Source of the DNA: Treponema sp.
Lineage (GTDB): Bacteria; Spirochaetota; Spirochaetia; Treponematales; Breznakiellaceae
Direction: 5' to 3'
DNA length: 33,543 nt
Assembly (NCBI GenBank): GCA_009787795.1
Contig: WQSP01000005.1
Span: forward strand, 1-33,543
Within the stretch, counting starts at the first letter, position 1, and the number at the start of each line of letters is the position of its first letter. Both the position numbers and the translations under genes were made by a program. Positions 15,100-22,877 of the stretch are shown here, one piece after another. The notes under the pieces are model-generated. The model ran no database searches, was not told the origin of the DNA, and saw only the letters and a program-made list of their open reading frames with translations.

Positions 15100-16941
15100 T
15101 TAATGGGAAAATTTCAAGGTGAATTCGTTTGTCCAGCTTTCGTTCGGTTCAAGGGAAATCTGAAAACCCGGGAAGATCCCCGTTGCCTGATATATGCCGT
15201 TTTTGCAGCAAGGAACAAGACATCCTGAAAAACCGTTTTTGGAAGAAAGAACAATCTGCACTTCGTTTTTCAGGTCGTGTATTTTAAGGTTATCCGTATC
15301 AAACTTGCTTTCCAAATGTATATCTTTTCCCGTTTTGTCGATTGTATAAAAGCGAACGTATTCGTCGCCGATTCCTGCAAACGAAAAATCGATTTTTGTT
15401 ACAAACCTGAATTTTTGGCATTCGGTTCCCGTATTTTTCAACTGATACGAAACGCAAATGGCCTCTTTTTTAAGAAGAAAACATTTTTGTATTTCCATAC
15501 AGTTAAACGGAATGTTTTCTGCCGCATTGGAAAGTTTAAAGCACGATTTTCCCTTTCTGTCCTGGGACAGGGCTTCATATTGTTCGTTATGGCACAATCT
15601 TGAATTTTTTCCGTCAAGAAAACCAGAATCGTCAATTTCCAAATCCTGCGGCGCAATAATGTCTGCAAATGCCGTTTTCCTCCCGTTTTCGTCGCAGCCG
15701 CAGTCAAGATAATTCCATTCTTTGGGAAGATAATCAAGTTCGAATATGCCGGCTCCCCTAAGCTGAATGTAACAGTTTATTTTAACATCCTGAAAAAGAT
15801 GTTCCTTAATGCCGTCAAAATCAAAATCATGCTGAACAAGGGAAGAAACAAATTTTCCGTTATCCCTTGTAAGTCTTTCCGCGCGCAAAAGAGAGCTGTA
15901 TGCGGATTTTCTAAGGGAGCTTTGAAATTTGCCCGCTTCGGAAAAAAGACACGAATCCTGCGCCTTCCATAATTCTTCCCTTGCGTTTAACTTTCTTGCC
16001 TTGTCGCCCTTTAGCTGATTTATCAAAACATTCGTAAAAATCATTTTGGAGTAAATTCCGTTCGCTTCCGCATGTTCAATCAAAAAATTACGCGGCGAAA
16101 AATTTTCGATAAGCCCGCATGAATCCTTAAAATTTGTTTTCTTGTATTTTTTTTGCGTTTTTAATATCTTGGAAGGCAGAATTGTTTCTACAATGTTTTC
16201 GGAAAGCGATATTTCCTCGAAAAACCTGTTCCATGCCGTATCGGGAGCCTCTTCCTGCGAAGACGCAACTTTTTGCGGAAATACGCTTATTATTTTCACT
16301 TCATTGGAGGCAGGACATTCCGTTTCGAATTTGTTTTTAAGCTCGACAAAAACCTGCGAAAAACTTTTTTGTTCAAGGTCTTTTTCTATCGGCAACGAAA
16401 CGGGAAAAACCGTAACAAGTTTTCCCTGATCTTCTGTTATGCATGGAGAAAAAAGATCTGCGCCATTCATTCCCGCCCTTAAAAATTGATCCCCCGACAA
16501 AAAAGTATAATTCATGTCGCCTGAAGAAATGGCGGCCGCCAAATTCTGTTCCCAGACAAAATCCGGCATCCAGCAACCAAGCGGTCTTTTTCCAAAGTGT
16601 TTTCTAAGATATGTTGTTAAAAGTTCAATCTGCCCTATTCTGTCCGCAAGAGGAATAAGCGGAAAGCTCGGTTCGTAAAATCCGCCGCCAAGCAACTCAA
16701 CCTGTTTTCTTGATACCATGTCTTCGATAAGCATTAAAAATTCCGAATGGTTTCGTTCTATCCAGTACAAAAGAACGCCCGAATAATGCAGAACCGCATG
16801 AATGTTCGAATAACGGTACAAATTCGAAACAAACGGCTTAATTTTATTAAGGTATGCAAATTCAAAATCGGCTTCTCTTGCGCCTGAAGGAACATGGGCA
16901 TGAGAACCAAGAATCATATTGATTTTTTTTTCTTCTTTCAC
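15100..16941 (-). CDS. GH57-like protein lacking usual catalytic residues
   Basis: 613 residues. The N-terminus has the GH57 (beta/alpha)7 pattern: GSHAHVP at residues 12-18 and LGGGFYEPSFPLIPLADRIG at 84-103, as in 4-alpha-glucanotransferases and related enzymes. The C-terminus resembles the beta-sandwich of that family (FELDYLPKEWNYLDCG). The nucleophile block, usually WLTERVWEP, reads WMPDFVWEQ at 124-132, so Glu is Asp 127. The acid/base block, usually DDGEKFG, is replaced by VFPQKVASS near 220-228. Normal hydrolysis or glucan transfer is therefore doubtful; a binding or regulatory role is possible. The GTG start overlaps the RnfA-like stop (GTGA); ATG 16917 is an alternative. It sits between the Rnf-like genes and metG. 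Confidence 0.75.
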   Translation of the reverse strand: MKEEKKINMILGSHAHVPSGAREADFEFAYLNKIKPFVSNLYRYSNIHAVLHYSGVLLYWIERNHSEFLMLIEDMVSRKQVELLGGGFYEPSFPLIPLADRIGQIELLTTYLRKHFGKRPLGCWMPDFVWEQNLAAAISSGDMNYTFLSGDQFLRAGMNGADLFSPCITEDQGKLVTVFPVSLPIEKDLEQKSFSQVFVELKNKFETECPASNEVKIISVFPQKVASSQEEAPDTAWNRFFEEISLSENIVETILPSKILKTQKKYKKTNFKDSCGLIENFSPRNFLIEHAEANGIYSKMIFTNVLINQLKGDKARKLNAREELWKAQDSCLFSEAGKFQSSLRKSAYSSLLRAERLTRDNGKFVSSLVQHDFDFDGIKEHLFQDVKINCYIQLRGAGIFELDYLPKEWNYLDCGCDENGRKTAFADIIAPQDLEIDDSGFLDGKNSRLCHNEQYEALSQDRKGKSCFKLSNAAENIPFNCMEIQKCFLLKKEAICVSYQLKNTGTECQKFRFVTKIDFSFAGIGDEYVRFYTIDKTGKDIHLESKFDTDNLKIHDLKNEVQIVLSSKNGFSGCLVPCCKNGIYQATGIFPGFQISLEPNESWTNEFTLKFSH

Positions 16942-17525
16942 CCTACACTAATCATCCTAAAAAGCAGTAAAGAACCTGTTGTAAAAACAAGCGACAGTAA
17001 CCCCATGGCGATCAGAATCAACGGTTTTCCGCGCAAAAAAACCGGAACGGCTTCCAATGCGGCGCGGTAACGAATCTCCCTTATAATTGTATTTACAAGA
17101 AAAATGCCCGCCGTAAATCCAAACGACAAAATGACAGCCTCAAGAAAACCGTTTGCAAGATTGATGCAGATAAAGACCGAAGCTGCCGTAACTCCCGCAG
17201 GGAAACTGATTATCGACTCGTCTTTTATTTCTTTTTTCATTATAAACTTGAATATCAAATATTCAAGCCCCGAATAACAGGCGGCGCTTAGCGGAAACAG
17301 TATAATGTAAATAAAAATGCCCTGAATCAGCGAAAACAGAATATGTGCAAAGAAAAACCACAATAGGATTATCGATGCAAATATGATGCCCGATTTTATC
17401 AATGCCGACAAATCCATCGATCCTTTGGATTCGACAACTCCCTTTATTCCAAGTCCGCACTGCAAGACAAGATTCATCGTAAATCCCGAATAAATCAATA
17501 AAATCAAAACTGTTATTCCTTCCAT
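16938..17525 (-). CDS. RnfA-like membrane subunit, cluster cysteines missing
   Basis: About 195 residues and six hydrophobic helices, aligning end-to-end with RnfA/NqrE. The C-terminal half is clear: INLANGFLEA, REIRYRAALEAVPVFLRG and GLLSLVF match the canonical NINLGHNFL, RGNAIALI and GLMSLAF region. In RnfA one Cys in each half (LGLCPF and TNCAVLG) helps bind a membrane [2Fe-2S] cluster. Here these positions read LGIKGV (Lys 28) and PAGVTAA (Gly 111). A Cys at residue 23 lies five residues earlier and is not at the usual position. ATG 17525 is chosen because AAGGGAG is 7 nt upstream; ATG 17531 overlaps the RnfE-like stop. It is translationally coupled at both ends and probably partners the RnfE-like protein. 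Confidence 0.75.
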   Translation of the reverse strand: MEGITVLILLIYSGFTMNLVLQCGLGIKGVVESKGSMDLSALIKSGIIFASIILLWFFFAHILFSLIQGIFIYIILFPLSAACYSGLEYLIFKFIMKKEIKDESIISFPAGVTAASVFICINLANGFLEAVILSFGFTAGIFLVNTIIREIRYRAALEAVPVFLRGKPLILIAMGLLSLVFTTGSLLLFRMISVG

Positions 17526-17527
17526 TT

Positions 17528-18172
17528 TCATTCTCCCTTATTCCCTTTGGAAGACTGATAAAGACAGATAATATATCCAAGCAAAAGCAAAGCTCCCGCG
17601 GAAGAGCCGAAAATTCCAATCGGGAAAAACGCGCCTTCCGTAAAATACATGATTGTCAGCATTCCCTGAAATGTTCCGGGAAACGAAAGCGAGCAATACG
17701 AGAGAGGTTCTCTTACGATTGAAAAAACGATAATCAAACCGGCAAGGGATGCGGCTTGCGAAACGGCATCCGAAACATGTTCAAAAACATCGGGGCGCGC
17801 ATTTTCGGGAAGCACCTGCTCCACTATCCCCGAACTTGCGCAAAAAAGCGGAACAAGACAAAGAAGCATGAAATTTTCAAATACCACAAACGGGCAAAGA
17901 AGCCAAAAAAGGAAAATGTAAATTGCGCCGAAAAAAGACGCCAAACATGTATAGATGACAGCCTTTCCCTTTACGGGAAAAATTTTATCGCCTGCCGAAT
18001 TCAACAGCGAGGAAAAAACAAGCGCGGTAAAACCGTATACCCAGAACAGACATCCTGCAATTGTAATTGCCCACGAAAGACGCGCGGAAGCCATTATTAA
18101 AAGCCCGGCTCCCATCAATCCCCCAAGAGGAGAGAGAGAACCCCAAAAAGAATATTGCCGGCTTAAACTCAT
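17528..18172 (-). CDS. RnfE-like membrane subunit
   Basis: 214 residues and six predicted membrane helices, similar in layout to RnfE/NqrD. The N-terminal cluster-binding motif, usually LCPLLAV, reads LSPLGGL, with Ser 14 replacing Cys. The second-half motif, usually TNCIVVGRAEA, aligns with LFCASSGIVEQ, and Cys 111 is retained. SIVREPLSYCSL corresponds to the GSLREIIG segment of RnfE. The ATG overlaps the RnfG-like stop by 4 bp and its own stop meets the RnfA-like gene. With the RnfA-like protein it would form the antiparallel membrane core, but only one of four canonical Fe-S ligands remains. The assignment rests on gene order plus motif alignment; overall identity to RnfE is low. Confidence 0.65.
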   Translation of the reverse strand: MSLSRQYSFWGSLSPLGGLMGAGLLIMASARLSWAITIAGCLFWVYGFTALVFSSLLNSAGDKIFPVKGKAVIYTCLASFFGAIYIFLFWLLCPFVVFENFMLLCLVPLFCASSGIVEQVLPENARPDVFEHVSDAVSQAASLAGLIIVFSIVREPLSYCSLSFPGTFQGMLTIMYFTEGAFFPIGIFGSSAGALLLLGYIICLYQSSKGNKGE

Positions 18173-18576
18173 TGTGTTTTTCCTTCTATTCTGTCAGTGT
18201 ACATTTTGACAATACTGTCTGGCAAATCTCCAAAAACCTGAACGGCATGAGCGCTTAAGGGAAGAATTTCCCTAACTTCGCCTGTTTGCGCGACAACAGC
18301 TCCAAGAGGAATCAAAACGCCGTCCTGAAACGCGCCAAAAATAAACATTTTATCGTCTGAATATTGAATCGAAAACCAATAACCCAAAAGACCCGCCTTT
18401 GTGCTTTTGTCTTTTATATGCGCCAACAGATAACGCGAATCGCCGTTTGATGTCAAAACATAATTTGCGGAGCGCATCAGATAACTTGCCTGAAGAGGCG
18501 TTGTCAGAATCCATAAAAGCGAAATAAGCAGTAAAAGTCCTGTCACCCAGCCGAAAAAAAGCGCCTTGTCTCTCAT
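18169..18576 (-). CDS. short RnfG-position protein without flavinylation motif
   Basis: 135 residues: one N-terminal membrane anchor (residues ~6-27) and a small extracytoplasmic domain. It occupies the RnfG slot in the order C-D-G-E-A. RnfG is normally about 200 residues and carries an SGAT-type motif whose Thr holds covalent FMN. Here there is no [ST]GA[ST] motif; the equivalent C-terminal region reads ILPLSAHAVQVFGDLP. The residual similarity is positional plus the signal-anchor topology and the LGAVVAQTGEV strand pair. ATG 18576 has AAGGAG 8 nt upstream and overlaps the RnfD-like stop (ATGA). It is either a reduced RnfG or an unrelated replacement. Confidence 0.6.
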   Translation of the reverse strand: MRDKALFFGWVTGLLLLISLLWILTTPLQASYLMRSANYVLTSNGDSRYLLAHIKDKSTKAGLLGYWFSIQYSDDKMFIFGAFQDGVLIPLGAVVAQTGEVREILPLSAHAVQVFGDLPDSIVKMYTDRIEGKTQ

Positions 18577-19592
18577 ACGGGATTCTCCTTGACAGATGCC
18601 GTATTTTTTCGCGAAAGAAAAATTCTTTCCTCAAGAAGCCTGATAATCGGCGTTATGCAATTTACAAGCGCAATGGCGATAAAACAGCCGGAATAATCCA
18701 TGCATTTGTACCTGAAGAACCATGAAAGTATTGCGCCTAACAATACCGCAAGTATTATCCCCGGTTTTAATTTTGCGCTGCTTGCAGGTTCCGCCGCAAG
18801 AATGAAAGCTGCCGCAATTGTTCCGCCCGAGAACAAACCGTATAACAAATCGCCGTTCCAAAGCATCATCGAATCGCCCGAAAAACGAATCAAAAAACCG
18901 TAAACGGAAAGGAACAAAAGCGGAATCCAGCCGCGGTTTATTCCGATAGCCGTTATTATAATCGTGCCGATTAAAAGCGCAAATATTCCCCTGTCCGCAA
19001 TAATGCCGGGTCCCGAGTTGAAAAGCAAATCGACATAACCGGAAGGAAGCTGAACTTCCGTAACGGAAAAAATCGTGCTGTTGAAAAATTCGGTAACGGT
19101 GTTGTCAATTGCGCTCAAGTCGCCCGTAAATACCATATCGGTAACAGAGGAACCGCCATCCTGCGCATTTTTATATGCGGCTGGCCATGAAAAACGAATG
19201 AAGAGCCATCCGCCAAGAGCCGGGTTCAACCAGTTTGCACCCAATCCTCCAAAACTGTATTTGACGACAGTAATCGCAAAAGCGGTGCCGAATATCACAT
19301 AAACCGGGCTTAGCTGATTTGGAAGAAGCATTGTCAGAATCATCGCTGTAGCGGCTGCGCTTCCGTCTTTTATTTTTGCGCCCCTGCTTGTTCTGCATGT
19401 CAGCAAAAATTCCGTCAATATGGCTGTCGAAAGCGCGGTAAGGGCAATTATCAAAGAACTGCCGCCGTCGCCCAAAGACGATTGCAGAACGCATGCAAAT
19501 GCGCAGCCGCAAATAAGCCACATCCGTCCCGTGCTTGGAACGGAAATGTTAATTTGGGGTTTATGCGAAAATATCCTTTTTGCCTCAGACAT
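18573..19592 (-). CDS. RnfD-like membrane subunit, flavin motif missing
   Basis: About 339 residues with ~9-10 hydrophobic helices, of the NqrB/RnfD family. Matching landmarks are KDGSAAATAMILTMLLP, GGLGANWLNPALGG (normally GG.G.N.FNPA), SGYVDLLF, and the C-terminal FILAAEPASS (normally F..TDP.T). Canonical RnfD holds covalent FMN on Thr in an [ST].ATPL motif in the loop after the FNPA helix. In this protein that loop (VTDMVFTGDLSAIDNT) has no such motif. ATG 19592 is preferred, since GGGGGAGG lies 6 nt upstream; ATG 19598 is in frame. It overlaps the RnfC-like gene end by 8 bp and the RnfG-like start by 4 bp, indicating strict coupling. Confidence 0.8.
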   Translation of the reverse strand: MSEAKRIFSHKPQINISVPSTGRMWLICGCAFACVLQSSLGDGGSSLIIALTALSTAILTEFLLTCRTSRGAKIKDGSAAATAMILTMLLPNQLSPVYVIFGTAFAITVVKYSFGGLGANWLNPALGGWLFIRFSWPAAYKNAQDGGSSVTDMVFTGDLSAIDNTVTEFFNSTIFSVTEVQLPSGYVDLLFNSGPGIIADRGIFALLIGTIIITAIGINRGWIPLLFLSVYGFLIRFSGDSMMLWNGDLLYGLFSGGTIAAAFILAAEPASSAKLKPGIILAVLLGAILSWFFRYKCMDYSGCFIAIALVNCITPIIRLLEERIFLSRKNTASVKENPV

Positions 19593-20886
19593 TTGCATCC
19601 TCCCCCGATTTTTCCATAAAAGTTTCGAGTAACGGAAGCGCCGACGGACACACTATTTTGCAGCATCCGCAGCCGTGACAGCCTGTAGTGCCCGCAAATT
19701 CTATTTCCTGCATCCTTATGCGCTTGTAAATATCCTGCGGATCAAGACCCATCGGGCACACTGCCCTGCACTCGCCGCAATTTATGCAATTCTGAAGACC
19801 GTGAATTGCCGCCTGGGATTTTGCCATCGCGACTATCGCATAACACGTTTTGCCTACAGGTTCGTCAAGATACATCACTTCCCTTCCCGACAAGGGAGAG
19901 CCTGTAACAATTCTTTCGGGAGGTTCTATAAATCCGCCGCATTGTTCTATCACTTCGCTTATGCGCGTTCCGATTCTCACTTTTAAAATTTGCGGTTTTT
20001 TTACCGCAGTGCCTCCGACTGCCACGTATCGATCCAGAATCGGTTTTTTATGCACAACTGCGTCATAAGCCGCGACAAGAACCGCAGGACCAAGAATCAA
20101 AATGGAACCCAAATTCACGCCTTCTTTTTTTTCGTAATCGCGCAGGGCAAGTTCCAGTTCCCGTTTGTTTCTTTGCGGATATTTTGATCCTGTCATTATA
20201 AGAGTTGACGGAGTTTCCAATCTTGCCGCTTCCGAAATAAGAAGCTGACCCAATTCCTTTTCCTTGTGAGAAACCGCAAAAACTATATTTGCAACCTTAA
20301 AACACGATTTTGCGACAATTGCCGCGCCGTCGATTACCGCCTTAATCCTGTCATGACAAAGCGCGTAATCCGCAACAAGCCAAGGATCGTCAAAAACGCA
20401 TCTTACCACAAGCGAAATTTTTTCGTTTTCTTTTCTTGCATTTGATATCAAATCGGAAAGGGGCATTTCGGAATTTTCCATTTCCACTATTCCGTAATCG
20501 GAAATAATGCGCTGAAGATCGTATCCGTTCAATCCGTTCCAAATCATTATTTCGTCTTTTTTTCCGAGCCTTTCGAATGAGCCTTCCATTTTAATCACAA
20601 AGGCATCGTTGTTGATTCCGTCCCTGTCTTTCCATGTCACTTTTCTTATTATTCTGCCGGGAACCGTTGCATGCACATTCGCAGCTCCTGCTCCCGAAGC
20701 TCTTGCAACAAGCATGCCTTCGCGAACCGTTTCTCCAATGGAGACGACAGGGAAAACCTTTCTTGCCCAATTTCCAAGTTGAATTACGGAAATGGCGGGA
20801 AGAAAAGCGTTTACGGCTTGAGATTTTTCCGGTGCCGACGAGTCGTCATAGGGAAGTCCTCCCCTTGGAAAAGAATATACCTTCAT
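19585..20886 (-). CDS. RnfC-like subunit with two 4Fe-4S sites but no FMN/NADH loop
   Basis: 433 residues. Domain order is that of RnfC: an N-terminal barrel-sandwich hybrid (~1-100; GETVREGMLVARASG, VHATVPGRI), a Rossmann-like middle, an SLBB segment (RYVAVGGTAVKKP, RIGTRISEVIEQCGG, VTGSPLSG) and two ferredoxin motifs, CINCGECRAVCP (Cys 367, 370, 373, 377) and CHGCGCCKIVCP (403, 406, 409, 413). The middle domain should carry a GMGGAGFPT-type FMN/NADH loop and an ECEPY motif. Instead residues 132-143 read GIVEMENSEMPL and 163-169 read CVFDDPW. It probably no longer oxidises NADH through FMN. AAAGGA 8 nt before ATG lies within the end of the upstream gene, one base away. Confidence 0.85.
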   Translation of the reverse strand: MKVYSFPRGGLPYDDSSAPEKSQAVNAFLPAISVIQLGNWARKVFPVVSIGETVREGMLVARASGAGAANVHATVPGRIIRKVTWKDRDGINNDAFVIKMEGSFERLGKKDEIMIWNGLNGYDLQRIISDYGIVEMENSEMPLSDLISNARKENEKISLVVRCVFDDPWLVADYALCHDRIKAVIDGAAIVAKSCFKVANIVFAVSHKEKELGQLLISEAARLETPSTLIMTGSKYPQRNKRELELALRDYEKKEGVNLGSILILGPAVLVAAYDAVVHKKPILDRYVAVGGTAVKKPQILKVRIGTRISEVIEQCGGFIEPPERIVTGSPLSGREVMYLDEPVGKTCYAIVAMAKSQAAIHGLQNCINCGECRAVCPMGLDPQDIYKRIRMQEIEFAGTTGCHGCGCCKIVCPSALPLLETFMEKSGEDANV

Positions 20887-20887
20887 T

Positions 20888-22336
20888 TTATGCGTCCTTT
20901 CGGCTTCCTCTCATGTTTTTTTTATTATACAACAATTTATTGTTTATAATCAATCCCGGCAAAACGAACAGCAACAATACAAGGAGCGACAAATTGTCGC
21001 CGATTCCGCCCAAAGCGCGCGAATCCGTTGTTGTCCTTGTGCCGCTGTTTACTGTATTGAAAAATTCCATCAGATATTTCAGCGGAAACGGCGGATAATC
21101 GCCCGGCCTGATTTCTGCAGATGCCGCATTTGCGTTCATTACGGGAAATCCGTCAGAATCGGGATAAAAAACAGGGAAAACATCCGAATCCGCGCCAAAG
21201 CGTCTTACGGAAAAAGACGTTTGAAATTCGATATGATCAAAATAATCCTTTTCTTCGATTATTATGTCGAATCTGTTTGAATTGTCGTAGGAACCCGACA
21301 TGCGCGGCGTAAAAATCATTGTTACAAAAGCGCCGACAATAAACGGCAAAATATAAATCGGAAAAACAAATTCCGGGAAACGCCGTTTTACAATTGTTAT
21401 CGGATTGAATCTTTTGTGCTCTACGCCCGAGAACGACACAATTTTAAGCGAAAAGAAAAAAACTGCAAAAGAAACAACCGAAGCCGCGATTAAAAACAAA
21501 AACTGCAATTGCGAAAAAATTACCAATACTGCAAATGCCAAAACGAATACGGGCAGAAAAAACCAGTAATTTTTATACGGCAGAATTATTTCCTTGTACA
21601 TTTCCGCCATTCTTTTTTTAAAATATTTTGAATGCGGACGCGTCGGGTTTACAAGATCTCCCAAAGGTTCCTTTAAAAGAATGAAAAGTCCGTAAAGAAG
21701 GGCTGCGCTTCCTATTCCCGCCGCTCCAAAAAAACCAAGCGAAGACAAAACGGGAATCATCGGTATAATGTTTACGATGCTGCGGTGAACTTTTCTGTTT
21801 CTGTAAATAAAAATCAAAAGCAATGCGGAAGCTGTCGTATAAACGGCAAAAAAGAGAAAAAGCGGCCGCCCTATACCGAAATAATTAACGGAAAAGGGAA
21901 TATCGCGCATCAGTTCCGCCAATTTTTTGTCAAGCGCGTCCGAATTCCAATTGCCCGCCATTAGCGGAATGTATGCGTAACGCTTTCCGTTTCTTACGAA
22001 TATTTCCCGCACTTTGTCGGCATATCCGTCATTGCGCGGATCAAAATCAAAAACTCTTGTGCCGTACTCGTCAAGCGGAATCCTCAAAATGGAATCGAAT
22101 CCGTCCAGAAAAACCCACTGCGTGGATTCGCAGACAGGCTCTCCGACAAAGTACAAACCTGTCGATTGGATAATGGATTTTAACGGTTTGTCTTCGATTG
22201 CGTCTTCATCAACAGAAAGAACCGCATATCCGCCCCTGAACTCTTCAAACCCCATGGAAAAACCGATAAAGTGAAGGGCCATTGCCGCGATGAGCGAAAC
22301 CAAACTTGCTGCAATAACGGAGCGAAAGAAAGACAT
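20888..22336 (-). CDS. unknown polytopic membrane protein coupled to the Rnf-like operon
   Basis: 482 residues; family not recognised. An N-terminal membrane helix (~5-25) leads into a probably extracytoplasmic domain (~30-150) with FDFDPRNDGYADKVREIF. It is followed by membrane helices at about 157-176, 186-215, 255-300 and 322-342, a second outer loop (~345-445, containing FDIIIEEKDYFDHIEFQ and FPVFYPDSDGFPVM) and a last helix at ~448-466. The tail is basic, so it is likely cytoplasmic. It ends one base before the RnfC-like start and begins 7 bp after the PAP2 gene, so it is expressed with the Rnf-like proteins and is a candidate extra subunit. No cysteine pairs or nucleotide-binding motifs are seen. 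Confidence 0.75.
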   Translation of the reverse strand: MSFFRSVIAASLVSLIAAMALHFIGFSMGFEEFRGGYAVLSVDEDAIEDKPLKSIIQSTGLYFVGEPVCESTQWVFLDGFDSILRIPLDEYGTRVFDFDPRNDGYADKVREIFVRNGKRYAYIPLMAGNWNSDALDKKLAELMRDIPFSVNYFGIGRPLFLFFAVYTTASALLLIFIYRNRKVHRSIVNIIPMIPVLSSLGFFGAAGIGSAALLYGLFILLKEPLGDLVNPTRPHSKYFKKRMAEMYKEIILPYKNYWFFLPVFVLAFAVLVIFSQLQFLFLIAASVVSFAVFFFSLKIVSFSGVEHKRFNPITIVKRRFPEFVFPIYILPFIVGAFVTMIFTPRMSGSYDNSNRFDIIIEEKDYFDHIEFQTSFSVRRFGADSDVFPVFYPDSDGFPVMNANAASAEIRPGDYPPFPLKYLMEFFNTVNSGTRTTTDSRALGGIGDNLSLLVLLLFVLPGLIINNKLLYNKKNMRGSRKDA

Positions 22337-22343
22337 AAAATGC

Positions 22344-22838
22344 CTATTTCATAAAAAGGTAAAAGCAAATCGCAATGAATATTCCAAGGCAGGATCCCAC
22401 AAGCACTTCCAAAGGCGTATGCCCCTGCACTTCTTTTACGGAATGAAAATCAAGACCTGTTAATTTTGCCGATTGCTTGCCAAGATTGTTAAGGGCTTTT
22501 GCCTGCAAACCTGCCGCTCTTCTGACTCCGACAGAATCGCGAAGAACGACCATCGCAAAGAACAAACAAAAAATGAAAAAATCGGAATCGATGCCGTGCC
22601 TGATGCCTGCCGATGTTGCAAGAGCGCAAACTGTCGCAGAATGGCTGGAAGGCATTCCGCCGGTACGCCATATCATTGTCTCTATTGCATCACGCCTGGT
22701 TTTGTGTTTGAAGGTTATCAGATAAAAAACCATCTTTAGAACTTGAGCAACACACAAGCTTGATACAGTGGACAGAAACATGGGATTAAAAAACAACGAT
22801 TTTATCGCCATTGCGGCATTCATTTTTTTATCATCCAT
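22344..22838 (-). CDS. divergent PAP2 family protein (DUF212, YuiD-like)
   Basis: About 164 residues, membrane protein. Signatures of the divergent PAP2 family are GGMPSSHSA, the RDSVGVRRAAGLQAKALN segment and VQGHTPLEVLVGSCLGI. Classical PAP2 enzymes dephosphorylate lipid phosphates such as undecaprenyl pyrophosphate; the activity of this divergent branch is not established. Start is ATG 22838 (MDDKKMNAAMAI); a TTG one codon upstream is also in frame. It is the first gene of the tight minus-strand series continuing into the Rnf-like genes, and it is divergent from the pseudouridine synthase, 38 bp away. It could tie the operon to envelope lipid metabolism, which is inference. Confidence 0.85.
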   Translation of the reverse strand: MDDKKMNAAMAIKSLFFNPMFLSTVSSLCVAQVLKMVFYLITFKHKTRRDAIETMIWRTGGMPSSHSATVCALATSAGIRHGIDSDFFIFCLFFAMVVLRDSVGVRRAAGLQAKALNNLGKQSAKLTGLDFHSVKEVQGHTPLEVLVGSCLGIFIAICFYLFMK

Positions 22839-22860
22839 CAAAGCGCATTTCTTGTCAATA

Positions 22861-22877
22861 TGGTATAAATATCAATA
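22861..22877 (+). promoter_or_regulatory. extended -10 promoter, probably leaderless
   Basis: TGGTATAAA (22861-22869) is an extended -10 element ending 7 nt before the ATG at 22877. There is no good -35 box and no Shine-Dalgarno sequence, so the transcript likely starts at the initiation codon. Confidence 0.45.

Noticed and set aside
15082-15100. T-box or other riboswitch before metG
   Set aside because: Only 9-18 bp separate metG from the upstream gene; there is no room for a leader structure.
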